DNA of 64,000 bases from the NCBI RefSeq assembly GCF_002257665.1, contig NZ_MQWB01000001.1, positions 3,793,119 to 3,857,118 of the forward strand, in the 5' to 3' direction. This DNA comes from Rubricoccus marinus. Lineage in GTDB: Bacteria; Bacteroidota; Rhodothermia; Rhodothermales; Rubricoccaceae. A program made the translations under genes and the position numbers. Below the pieces are notes generated by a model that made no database searches, was not told the DNA's origin, and saw only the letters and a list, made by a program, of their open reading frames with translations. This document shows positions 25,814 through 33,530 of this stretch, piece after piece (the first letter of the stretch is position 1; every line of letters begins with the position of its first letter).

Positions 25814-28399
25814 GTGCTGCTCGCCCTCGACCTTTCGCTCCCGCTTACCGAACCCGTGGCCGTGTTTACGGCCGTGCTGTTGGTGCTCCTCGCGGCGCCG
25901 CTGGTGGGCCGGCGGGGGATCCCCTCGTCGGTCGTGCTGCTCTTGGCGGGCGTGGCGCTGGGGCCGAACGCTCTCGGCGTGCTGGCGCGCGACCCGACGA
26001 TGGTCCTGCTCGGGACGGTCGGGCTGCTGTACATCATGTTTTTGGCCGGGCTGGAGATCGACCTCCACGAGTTTATCCGGCACCGCAAGCAGAGCCTCGT
26101 CTTCGGCAGCCTCACGTTTGCCCTCCCGCAGGTGGTCGGCACGGCCGTCGGCATTCTAGGGTTCGGGATGGGCTGGCCCGCCGCGATCCTGCTCGGCAGC
26201 GTCTTCGCCAGCCATACGCTTCTGGCCTACCCCGCCGCGGCGCGGCTCGGGCTCCAGAAGGAGAACGCCGTGACGACCGCCGTCGGCGCGACGATCCTGA
26301 CCGACACGCTCGCCCTGCTCGTGCTCGCGGTCATCGCCAGCGGCGCGCGGTCCGGGGCCTCTGGCGCCGCGTTCGACCCCCTCGTGCTCGTCCGTGTGGC
26401 CGGGCCTCTGGCGCTGTTCTCGGTCGCGGTCCTGTGGGGCGTGCCGCGGGCGGGCGCGTGGTTCTTGCGCCGCGCGGCGCAGGACGCGACGGTCGAGTTC
26501 GTGTTCGTGCTCGCGGTCGTCTTCGCGTGCGCGCTGAGCGTGGAAGCGCTGGGCGTGGAGCCCATCATCGGCGCGTTCCTGGCGGGCTTGGCGCTCAACC
26601 GGCTCGTGCCCGAAGGCAGCGCGCTCATGAACCGCGTCGGCTTCGTGGGCAACGCGCTCTTCGTGCCGTTCTTCCTCCTCGCGACGGGGATGCTGGTCGA
26701 CCTCGGCGCGTTCGTCTCCGGTCCCGATGTCGCGCGCTCGTGGGCCGTCGCGGGGGCCATGGTGGGCTCGCTTTTGTTCACCAAGGGCGCCGCGGCGTGG
26801 GCCACACGCCCGGCCTTCGGCTACACCGCTGACGAGGCGCGGCTGGTCTTTGGCCTGACGGTTCCGCAAGCGGCCGCGACGCTCGCCGCCGTGCTCGTGG
26901 GCGTCGAAGTGGGCCTATTCGACGCTGCGATCCTCAACGGGACCATCGCGATGGTGATGGTGACGTGCCTGGTTGGCCCATGGCTGGTGGAGAGCGCCGG
27001 GCGGCGGCTCGCCCTCACCGCCGAATCCCGCGCCGCCCACGCGCCTCTGGCGCGGCGCCCGCGCCTTCTCGTCTCGCTCTCCAACCCTGCGAGCGTGGAG
27101 GCCATCCTCGACCTCGCGCTGCTCGCGCACGAGCCCGATCCGGCCACGCCGATCGTGGCCGTGACGGTCGTCGACCGCGGCGCCGATCCCGAGGCCGAGG
27201 TCGCCAGAGGCGAGCGGCTCCTCTCGGCGGCCGTCGTCCACGCCGCTGGCGCCGACGTGCCGGTGCTGCCGCTGGTCCGCAGCGAGGCCAACGTGGCCCG
27301 AGCCCTCGCGCGCGCCGCGACCGAGACCCGCGCGACGACGCTCGTGATGGGCTGGGACGGCAGCGCGACAGCCGAGCGCCTGCTCTTCGGGACTATCCCG
27401 GATCGCGTGCTCCGCGAAACCTCAGCGGCTGTTCTCGTCGCCCGCGGTGGCGCGCCTCTGGCGACCGTCGGGCGGCTCGTGGTGGTCGTCCCGCCTCTGG
27501 CGGAGGGCGAGCCCGGCTTTGCCGAAGCCGCGCATCTCCTGGCCGGCCTGGCCTCGCGCGCAGGCGCAGGTCTCGCGGTTCTCACGCCAGAGGCGCATCG
27601 CGAGGGCGTCCTCGCCGCGTTCGGGTCGCGCCGCGGCGGGCCGAAGCCGGAGCCTCTGGCGCTGGACGACTGGAAGGGGGCGCCAGAGGCGCTCGCGCAG
27701 ATCGTGCGGCCGTCGGACGCGCTCGCGCTCGTCTCCGCGCGGCCCGGCGCCATCGCGTGGAGCGCCGCGGCGGACCGCCTTCCGCGCACGCTCGCGCAGC
27801 AATTCCCAGGACACCCGCTGCTGGTGCTGTACCCCGGCCAGGCGCCCGGCTCCGGCGTGCTCCCGCGCCCCGACAGAGGCGAGCGCACGTTCTTGGACCG
27901 CCTGGGCCCCGACGGGGTGCGCATCTCGCTCCGGCCCGGATCGGTGGACGACCTGGTGCGGCAAACGCTCGCAAGCGCCTTTTCCGAGACCAACCGGAGC
28001 GCGGCCCGCGAGGCGCTCCTCGCCGCCCCGCCAGAGGCGCGGACCGAAATCCGCCCCGGCGTGCTCCTCCTCCACGCCCGCACCGCCGCCGTGCGCAAGC
28101 CGCTCCTTGCCCTCGGCACGAGCGCCGAGGGCCTGAGCGTGCCCGGGGCCTCTGGCGCGGTCCACGTGGTGGTGATGTTTGTGGCGCCGCTGGAGGCCGC
28201 GTCGCCGGCGTACCTCGGGTGGCTGGCTCTTCTCGCCCGCACGCTCCACGCCGACGCCACGGTCGAGGCGCTGCGCTCTGCGCCGACGCCAGAGGCCGCC
28301 ATCGACGCACTGCTCCTAGCCGCGCATTCCGACGCGAACTCGCCAGAGGCCTCGGCGGAGATCTCGCGAGGGCGCACCCCCGCTGCCGCTGGCGTGTAG
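25814..28399 (+). CDS. CPA2 cation:proton antiporter fused to universal-stress and PTS EIIA-like domains
   Basis: An 861-residue protein starting at GTG. Residues about 10-395 form the Kef/NhaA-like CPA2 transporter, with about twelve hydrophobic helices and the motifs VLLLAGVALGPNALG, FLAGLEIDL and IIGAFLAGLALNRLVPEGS. Two universal-stress-protein-like domains follow at about 415-690 (RPRLLVSLSNPASVEAILDLALLAHE; the ATP-loop-like GWDGSATAERLLFGTIPDRVL). The last 150 residues or so resemble a PTS EIIA-2/PtsN domain, with LLLHAR at the phospho-histidine position (usually PHA). This suggests Na+/H+ or K+/H+ exchange controlled by ligand and possibly phosphorylation. It is followed 7 bp later by a hydrolase gene. 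Confidence 0.87.
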   Translation: MLLALDLSLPLTEPVAVFTAVLLVLLAAPLVGRRGIPSSVVLLLAGVALGPNALGVLARDPTMVLLGTVGLLYIMFLAGLEIDLHEFIRHRKQSLVFGSLTFALPQVVGTAVGILGFGMGWPAAILLGSVFASHTLLAYPAAARLGLQKENAVTTAVGATILTDTLALLVLAVIASGARSGASGAAFDPLVLVRVAGPLALFSVAVLWGVPRAGAWFLRRAAQDATVEFVFVLAVVFACALSVEALGVEPIIGAFLAGLALNRLVPEGSALMNRVGFVGNALFVPFFLLATGMLVDLGAFVSGPDVARSWAVAGAMVGSLLFTKGAAAWATRPAFGYTADEARLVFGLTVPQAAATLAAVLVGVEVGLFDAAILNGTIAMVMVTCLVGPWLVESAGRRLALTAESRAAHAPLARRPRLLVSLSNPASVEAILDLALLAHEPDPATPIVAVTVVDRGADPEAEVARGERLLSAAVVHAAGADVPVLPLVRSEANVARALARAATETRATTLVMGWDGSATAERLLFGTIPDRVLRETSAAVLVARGGAPLATVGRLVVVVPPLAEGEPGFAEAAHLLAGLASRAGAGLAVLTPEAHREGVLAAFGSRRGGPKPEPLALDDWKGAPEALAQIVRPSDALALVSARPGAIAWSAAADRLPRTLAQQFPGHPLLVLYPGQAPGSGVLPRPDRGERTFLDRLGPDGVRISLRPGSVDDLVRQTLASAFSETNRSAAREALLAAPPEARTEIRPGVLLLHARTAAVRKPLLALGTSAEGLSVPGASGAVHVVVMFVAPLEAASPAYLGWLALLARTLHADATVEALRSAPTPEAAIDALLLAAHSDANSPEASAEISRGRTPAAAGV

Positions 28400-28406
28400 G
28401 CGGGCC

Positions 28407-29642
28407 ATGTCCGCTCCCCTCCGCGCTTCCGACCTCCGCGCCCTCGCCGCGCTCGTCACCGAGGCGACCTCTGGCGCGGCCAATGTCGCCGAGGGCGTCC
28501 ACGCGGCGATCTGGCGCACGCTCGGGGTACGCGCGGGAGCGCCCGGCCGCACGCGCGGCATCACCGGCGGGGTGTATCGCGCCGTCCGCGCCGTCACGCG
28601 GTTCGTAGGCCGCACGGTGGACTCGCTTCTGGGCCGCGTCACGTCCGACCCCGACCCGGCCGCTGGCGAGGGGTCGCGCGGCCGGCAGGCGTTCGTGGCC
28701 GCGCTCAACGGCGTGCTGGGCGACCGCATGGCCGCGACCGGCAACGCGCTCGCCATCCCGATGACGCTGCGCACCGGGCCTCTGGCGCCAGAGGCCGATG
28801 CGGTTTCGCCAGAGGCCGCGTCGCCAGAGGTCACGGGCAGGATCGTGCTCATGATCCACGGCCTGTGCATGAACGACCTCCAGTGGCAGGCGCGCCACGA
28901 AGGCGAGCCCGTCAACCACGCCGAGACCGCTATCTCGCTGGGGTGGACGCCCATCTATGCGCGCTACAACACCGGCCTCCACATCTCGGAAAACGGGCGT
29001 GAGCTGGCGGCGCAGATGGAAGCGCTCGTCGCGAGCTGGCCCGTTCCGGTGCAGGACATCGCCGTAATCGCGCACAGTATGGGCGGCCTCGTCACGCGGA
29101 GCGCGGTCCACGTCGCCAGAGGCGAGGGGTTGAGGTGGCCCGGCTTGCTCTCACGCATCGTGTTTCTGGGCACGCCGCACCACGGATCGCCGCTGGAGCG
29201 CGCCGGCAACGGCATTGACACGCTGCTCGCATTGCGACGAACCACGCGGCCTCTAGCGGCGCTGGGCCAGATCCGCAGCGCGGGCGTGACGGACCTCCGC
29301 CACGGCAACCTCCTCGACGCCGACTGGCAAGGCGCCGACCGCTTCGAGCGCCGTGGCGACACGCGCGCAGCCGTGCCGCTTCCCGAAGGCGTCGCGTGCT
29401 ATGCCGTCGCCGCGTCCACGGCCTCCCGCGAACGCGCCGTCGTGCAGCCCCTGGCGGCACGGACTGTGGGCGACGGGTTGGTGCCGGTCCCGAGCGCGCT
29501 CGGCGAGCACGAGGACCCCTCGCGCGTGCTCGCGTTCGCGGAGTCCCTCCTTGTCCCGGGCGCGCACCACTTCCAACTGCTCAGCCGCCCCGAGGTGACG
29601 GCTGCGCTCGCCCGATGGCTCGCGCCAGAGGCCACGTCGTAG
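28407..29642 (+). CDS. alpha/beta hydrolase, lipase/PGAP1-like
   Basis: A 411-residue protein. A helical N-terminal region of about 125 residues precedes the hydrolase core: the oxyanion-region loop LMIHGLCMNDLQW, nucleophile AHSMGGLVTRSA (Ser at about 221), FLGTPHHGSPLERAGN and a C-terminal His in PGAHHFQLLSRPE. HSMGG plus GTPHHGSP is typical of lipases and PGAP1-like deacylases. No signal peptide is seen, so it is probably cytoplasmic or membrane-peripheral. A perfect palindrome is embedded at 28778-28795, encoding GPLAPEA. The stop overlaps a variant half-site (GCCTCTGGTGCC). Confidence 0.88.
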   Translation: MSAPLRASDLRALAALVTEATSGAANVAEGVHAAIWRTLGVRAGAPGRTRGITGGVYRAVRAVTRFVGRTVDSLLGRVTSDPDPAAGEGSRGRQAFVAALNGVLGDRMAATGNALAIPMTLRTGPLAPEADAVSPEAASPEVTGRIVLMIHGLCMNDLQWQARHEGEPVNHAETAISLGWTPIYARYNTGLHISENGRELAAQMEALVASWPVPVQDIAVIAHSMGGLVTRSAVHVARGEGLRWPGLLSRIVFLGTPHHGSPLERAGNGIDTLLALRRTTRPLAALGQIRSAGVTDLRHGNLLDADWQGADRFERRGDTRAAVPLPEGVACYAVAASTASRERAVVQPLAARTVGDGLVPVPSALGEHEDPSRVLAFAESLLVPGAHHFQLLSRPEVTAALARWLAPEATS

Positions 29643-29660
29643 CCTCTGGTGCCAAGAGCG

Positions 29661-29927
29661 CTAGTCGTCTTCGTCGGCCGTGCCAGCGCCGGGCTCGTCC
29701 ACGCGCGGGCTGGATTTCAGGCTGTCATCCATCGTGCGGCCCACGTAGGCGTTGCCCGCCTCGGCCTGGCGGCCGCCCTCTACCTCTGGCGCGGAGCCGG
29801 GCTCGTCGGAGTCCGTCTCCACGGCCTCGTCGATGGCGTCGGAGTTCTGGTCCTGCTCGGGCTTGGCCGGGTTGCTATCGGCGGCGCGGTAGCGGTGGGA
29901 GTCGGGGGTGTACTGGTCGGGGTGCAT
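29661..29927 (-). CDS. small acidic hypothetical protein
   Basis: An 88-residue, strongly acidic, low-complexity protein (DQNSDAIDEAVETDSDEPGSAPE...VDEPGAGTADEDD) with an ATG start and codon use like real genes here. No membrane segment or known motif is visible, and it is probably disordered. It fills the gap between the lipase-like gene and apaG. It is included because no better reading of this stretch exists, but it could be spurious. Confidence 0.5.
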   Translation of the reverse strand: MHPDQYTPDSHRYRAADSNPAKPEQDQNSDAIDEAVETDSDEPGSAPEVEGGRQAEAGNAYVGRTMDDSLKSSPRVDEPGAGTADEDD

Positions 29928-30062
29928 GGGATCGGCGGGGCGTGTTCGGAGGGGTGAACCCGCCGAGCCCGCCAGAGGTTGCCGCGCGGGGCGCGTGAAA
30001 ATGACGGCGGCGCGAACCGCCAGAGGCCTCTGGCGTGAACCCCGGCCCCATCACGCGATCCC

Positions 30063-30446
30063 ATGGTGTCCTACGAAGCGACCACCGAAGCCGTCACCGT
30101 GACGGTCCGCCCGGCTTACCTCGACGGAAAATCGCAGCCGCTCGCGCGGCGCTTCGTGTTCGGCTACGAGGTCCAGATCGCGAACGCCGGCGCGCAAGAG
30201 GTCCAACTGCTGCGCCGCCGTTGGCAGATCCGCGACGCCGACGGCGGCGTGCAGGAGGTGCAGGGCGAGGGCGTCGTCGGCCAGCAGCCAGTCCTCGCGC
30301 CGGGGGAGGCGCACACGTATCGCTCGTTCTGCGTGCTCCCCACCTTCGGCGGCAGCATGGAAGGTGACTACCTCATGCAGCGCGCCGACGGGGCCCGCTT
30401 CCGCGCCGAGATCCCGCGCTTCTTTCTCCGCGCGATGGCGAACTAG
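30063..30446 (+). CDS. apaG: ApaG domain protein
   Basis: A 127-residue protein of the ApaG family. It has the expected order of strands: VTVTVRPAYLDGKSQPL, RRFVFGYEVQIANAG, EVQLLRRRWQIRDADG, VQEVQGEGVVGQQPVLAPGE and YRSFCVLPTFGGSMEGDYLM. This is a single fibronectin-like domain at the usual length. ApaG is linked to divalent-cation efflux/Ap4A phenotypes in enterobacteria, and its biochemical role is uncertain. It stands alone. Confidence 0.92.
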   Translation: MVSYEATTEAVTVTVRPAYLDGKSQPLARRFVFGYEVQIANAGAQEVQLLRRRWQIRDADGGVQEVQGEGVVGQQPVLAPGEAHTYRSFCVLPTFGGSMEGDYLMQRADGARFRAEIPRFFLRAMAN

Positions 30447-30503
30447 GCGCCAGAGGCGCCTGCAGGGATAGGGGACGCGGGGCGGAGGGATGCGCAGAGG
30501 GAA

Positions 30504-30521
30504 GCCTCTGGCGCCAGAGGC
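30504..30521. repeat. perfect 18-bp palindrome
   Basis: It lies in the 273-bp gap between convergent apaG and the anti-sigma-like gene. The rest of that gap shows no gene; TCCCT-rich runs occur near 30690-30720. Confidence 0.95.
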
Positions 30522-30719
30522 TCTGGCATGTTGAGGCGGGAATCCGTGCGGAGCCCTTGAAGACGCAGGCCGAGGGCACAGAAACGCGGGTAGGCAGCAC
30601 CGAGGAGGTCCCGTCTCAAGTCCGGGATGATCCTCAGGAGAGGTGCTTGCGCGAAGTTCGATGGCTCTGCCCATCCCTCTATCCCTGCGCGCGGAGCGTG
30701 CACATCCCTTATCCCTCCC

Positions 30720-31364
30720 TCACGCTCCCGCGATGGGCTCGGCCAGTCCCATGACCAGGCCGCTCTCGCGCCAGACGCGCACGCGCACGCCGCCGCGCTC
30801 GTACGTGCCCTCCTGCACGTCGCGGAACGTATCGGAGTCCTTGGCTTGGTAGAGCGTGCAGATGCGCGCGTTGGCGTCGCGGAAGCGGATCTGCGCCGCC
30901 ATCTCGCCGCCGAGCGAGCAGTAGCGCGCCCCGACGAGCTCGCCCATCTCCATCGAGGCAGGCCGGACAACGGCGAAGTCCAGGCCTTCCAGGTCGCCCG
31001 CGAGGTCGGCGAAGGACGGCGCGCGCACGTCGGGGTCGAGGGCGCGGACGTGGTTGAGCGCGATCTCCTGCGCGACGGCCTCGGCGGAGACGCCGCCCGC
31101 AGGCCAGGCAAGCAGAAGAGCCGCGGCGAGAGCCACCACGAGCGCGCCTGCCACGATGGGGCGCCAGAGGCGGGCGGCGCCAGAGGCGAGCGCGCGGCCC
31201 CCCGCGCGGCGCGAGGCCAGGCGGCTGGCCTCTGGCGGAACCGGGGCTGAGGCCTCTGGCGCGGCGTCGAGCACGGCCTCGCGGAGCGAGCGGAGCGCGT
31301 CGGGGTCGAGGGAAGCGGTCCGGTAGTGCTCGCGGACGGCCTCGTCGAGAGAGGGCTGAGTCAT
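30720..31364 (-). CDS. putative membrane anti-sigma factor
   Basis: A 214-residue protein whose gene begins 7 bp after the stop of an ECF sigma gene, the usual place for a cognate anti-sigma factor. The N-terminal 70 residues (DEAVREHYRTASLDPDALRSLREAVLDAA) are cytoplasmic. One transmembrane helix lies at about 70-92 (IVAGALVVALAAALLLAWPAGG). The remaining 120 residues are periplasmic, with SLGGEMAAQIRFRDANARICTLYQAKD. No ZAS zinc-finger HxxxCxxC motif is evident, so assignment rests on context and topology. Confidence 0.7.
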   Translation of the reverse strand: MTQPSLDEAVREHYRTASLDPDALRSLREAVLDAAPEASAPVPPEASRLASRRAGGRALASGAARLWRPIVAGALVVALAAALLLAWPAGGVSAEAVAQEIALNHVRALDPDVRAPSFADLAGDLEGLDFAVVRPASMEMGELVGARYCSLGGEMAAQIRFRDANARICTLYQAKDSDTFRDVQEGTYERGGVRVRVWRESGLVMGLAEPIAGA

Positions 31365-31371
31365 GGTGGCG

Positions 31372-31905
31372 CTAGGGACGGTAGGCGTCGCCGAGGCGAG
31401 CGCGGAGTTTCTTTTTCGTGCGGTGCAGCAGGCTCAGAACGGTCCCGCGCGGCCGGTTCGTGATCGCGCCGATCTCGGACGCGGTCAGGCCTTCGACGGC
31501 GTGGAGGAACAGCACCTCGCGCTCGTCCTCGCGCAAGAGGCCCAGCGCGTCGCCGAGCGCGACGGCGGCAAAGGGCGCGGTGTCGTCTGGCGAGGGCGTG
31601 TCGGCCGGGTCGTCCAGCGCGGCGGTGTCTACCTCGTGGTCGAACAGGGCCGGGCGGCGGCGGAGGTCCAGAAAGCGGTTGCGGACAGCGGTCAGCAGGT
31701 AGCCCGCGTGCCACGGCCCGCCGCGCCGGGCGACGGACAGGCTCGCGTCCTGCACGATGTCGCGCGCCTCGTTCTCGTCGTGCGTCAGCGAGAGCGCGAA
31801 GCGGTAGGCGCGCTGGAGCAGCGCGTCCAATTCTTCAGCCTCTGGCGGGGGCGCGACGACGCGCCGGAGTGAGGGCGCGGAGGCGAGGGCGAGAGCAGGG
31901 GCCAC
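31372..31905 (-). CDS. ECF RNA polymerase sigma factor
   Basis: A 177-residue ECF sigma factor starting at GTG. Region 2 is LLQRAYRFALSLTHDENEARDIVQDASLSVARRG with LLTAVRNRFLDLRRR. Region 4 is LREDEREVLFLHAVEGLTASEIGAITNRPRGTVLSLLHRTKKKLRARLG, whose helix-turn-helix is intact. Its operon partner downstream is the likely anti-sigma factor. Regulon and signal are unknown. Confidence 0.88.
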   Translation of the reverse strand: MAPALALASAPSLRRVVAPPPEAEELDALLQRAYRFALSLTHDENEARDIVQDASLSVARRGGPWHAGYLLTAVRNRFLDLRRRPALFDHEVDTAALDDPADTPSPDDTAPFAAVALGDALGLLREDEREVLFLHAVEGLTASEIGAITNRPRGTVLSLLHRTKKKLRARLGDAYRP

Positions 31906-32068
31906 GAGCGATGGGGCAGGGGGAGATGGGGCGGCACCGCCCGCTCCGCCAGAGGCGGCGTGCGGAGAGACCGTCTGCGGAGAGACGCCCCATGCTCTCC
32001 TGTGATTGCATCGGCCTCTGGCGCCAGAGGCGATCTCCAGCTGCGGTGTCGGCCCGGCCTGTGTGATG

Positions 32069-32093
32069 TGGGGATGCCGGGACTCGAACCCGA
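32069..32093 (-). pseudogene. tRNA 3' fragment (T arm plus acceptor strand)
   Basis: On the minus strand the sequence reads TCGGG-TTCGAGT-CCCGG-CATCCCC-A followed by CA. It has a perfect 5-bp T stem (one G-U), a canonical 7-nt T loop, the 7-nt acceptor strand and a discriminator base. A matching 5' acceptor GGGGATG, D arm and anticodon arm are absent. Immediately 5' lies a CGCCAGAGGCCTCTGGCG junction, then the yhbY coding end. This is a remnant rather than a functional tRNA. Confidence 0.75.
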
Positions 32094-32118
32094 GTCCAGA
32101 CGCCAGAGGCCTCTGGCG

Positions 32119-32430
32119 CTACGCCTGCTTGGACTGCGGGAGCTTGATCTGCGGCGCGTCCGGGTCCGGCCGGTACAGGACCGCGCTGCGGCCCGCGACG
32201 GAGACCACGACGGTGTTCTCGACCTGCGCGGCGAGCGCCTCGGCGGCCTCGCGTGGGCCCAACTCGCCGCCGTCGTGCACGCGGACTTTGGCGAGCTCGC
32301 GGGTGTTGAACGCCTGCCGGAGCGCGCGCACGGTCGGGACGGTCGCGCCCTCTTTACCGAGGTGCAGGACGGGCTTGAGCGGGTGCGCGAGCTTGCGGAG
32401 GTGAGCGCGCTGCTTGGAGGTGAGGGCCAT
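32119..32430 (-). CDS. yhbY: YhbY-family CRM-domain RNA-binding protein
   Basis: A 103-residue single CRM-domain protein: LTSKQRAHLRKLAHPLKPVLHLGKEG, LRQAFNTRELAKVRVHDGG and a C-terminal GRSAVLYRPD. The GxxG RNA-binding loop (LGKEG) matches YhbY, which associates with pre-50S ribosomal particles. It has the usual length and an ATG start. It lies directly beside a tRNA 3' fragment. Confidence 0.92.
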   Translation of the reverse strand: MALTSKQRAHLRKLAHPLKPVLHLGKEGATVPTVRALRQAFNTRELAKVRVHDGGELGPREAAEALAAQVENTVVVSVAGRSAVLYRPDPDAPQIKLPQSKQA

Positions 32431-32553
32431 CGGAGTGGAGATCGGATCGGCCTCAAGATCGCGCCTCTGGCGCCGGGGAAGAAGGAAAGAGGGACGAGGA
32501 AAGAACGCGGAGCCGGAGAGGAGCCTCTGGCGCCAGAGGCGCCGCGATCTTCC

Positions 32554-32581
32554 AGTCCCCAGTCCCCAGTCCCCAGTCCTC
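32554..32581 (+). repeat. 7-bp tandem repeat abutting a start codon
   Basis: AGTCCCC occurs three times, followed by AGTCCTC, ending one base before the ATG at 32583. A change in copy number would alter the leader of the nitrilase-family gene without changing its frame. Confidence 0.85.
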
Positions 32582-32582
32582 C

Positions 32583-33416
32583 ATGAAGCTCGCCCTCGTC
32601 CAGCAGACCGCTACGCCCGACCTCGCGGACAACCTCGCCAGAGGCCTCGCCGCCTTCGAGCGCGCCGCCGACGCGGGCGCCGACCTCGTGGCCTTCGCGG
32701 AACTGGCCTTCCACCCGTTCTGGCCGCAGCGACACGCCACGCCCGAACTCCTGGCCCACGCCGAGCCCATCGACGGGCCGACCGTCACGGCGTTTCGCGA
32801 GCGCGCGGCAGCGAGAGGCGTCGTGTGCGTGCTCAACCTGTTCGAGCGGGCCTCTGGCGCCAGAGGCGAGCAGACGTTCGACGCGTCGCCGGTGATCGAC
32901 GCGGACGGGGCGCTGCTGGGCGTGACGCGGATGATCCACATCACGGACTACGAGGCGTTCCACGAGCAGGGGTTCTACGCGCCGGGCGACAACGGCCTGC
33001 CCGTCTACCAAACCGCCGCCGGCCGCATCGGCGTGGCGATCTGCTACGACCGGCACTTTCCCGAGGCCATGCGCGCGCTCGCGCTGGCGGGCGCTGAGGT
33101 GGTCATCGTGCCACAGGCCGGGGCGGTGGGGGAGTGGCCGGACGGGCTCTACGAGGCCGAGATGCAGGTGGCGTCGTTCCAGAACGGCTACTTCACGGCG
33201 CTCGTCAACCGCGTCGGTGAGGAGGCGCGGCTGACGTTCGCGGGGGAGAGCTTTGTGACCGCCCCCGACGGCCGCGTCGTCGCGCGGGCCGCCTCTGGCG
33301 CCGACGAGATCCTCTACGCCGACGTGGACCTCGGCGCAGTGGCGGAGTCCCACGCGCGCCGCCTGTTCCTCCAGCACCGCCGCCCGGAGCTGTACGCGGA
33401 CTGGCTCGCGCGATAG
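32583..33416 (+). CDS. carbon-nitrogen hydrolase (nitrilase) family protein, catalytic Lys not found at its usual place
   Basis: A 277-residue nitrilase-superfamily protein related to N-carbamoylputrescine amidase. The general base Glu (E40 in AFAELAFHPFW) and the nucleophile Cys (C154 in AICYDRHFPEA) are present. The segment that normally reads YRKMH and supplies the catalytic Lys instead reads TRMIH, putting Met at position 117. The rest of the fold is intact (HEQGFYAPGDNGLPVY, FTALVNRVG). It may be an unusual subfamily or non-hydrolytic. A perfect palindrome encoding ASGARG is embedded at 32850-32867, in a surface-loop position. The TAG stop overlaps a GCCTCTGGCG site. Confidence 0.88.
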   Translation: MKLALVQQTATPDLADNLARGLAAFERAADAGADLVAFAELAFHPFWPQRHATPELLAHAEPIDGPTVTAFRERAAARGVVCVLNLFERASGARGEQTFDASPVIDADGALLGVTRMIHITDYEAFHEQGFYAPGDNGLPVYQTAAGRIGVAICYDRHFPEAMRALALAGAEVVIVPQAGAVGEWPDGLYEAEMQVASFQNGYFTALVNRVGEEARLTFAGESFVTAPDGRVVARAASGADEILYADVDLGAVAESHARRLFLQHRRPELYADWLAR

Positions 33417-33530
33417 CCTCTGGCGCTGCAGCGGTGCGCGGCCTTTGGCGCCAGAGGCGGCCTGGCCAGCGTGACGGGGCGAGGCGGCGGATCCGGTACA
33501 TGGAGACGACTTCACTCTCCATCCCTGACC

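Noticed and set aside
32060-32150. Complete tRNA gene
   Set aside because: Only the T arm and acceptor 3' strand are present; no matching GGGGATG, D arm or anticodon arm exists within tRNA length on that strand.
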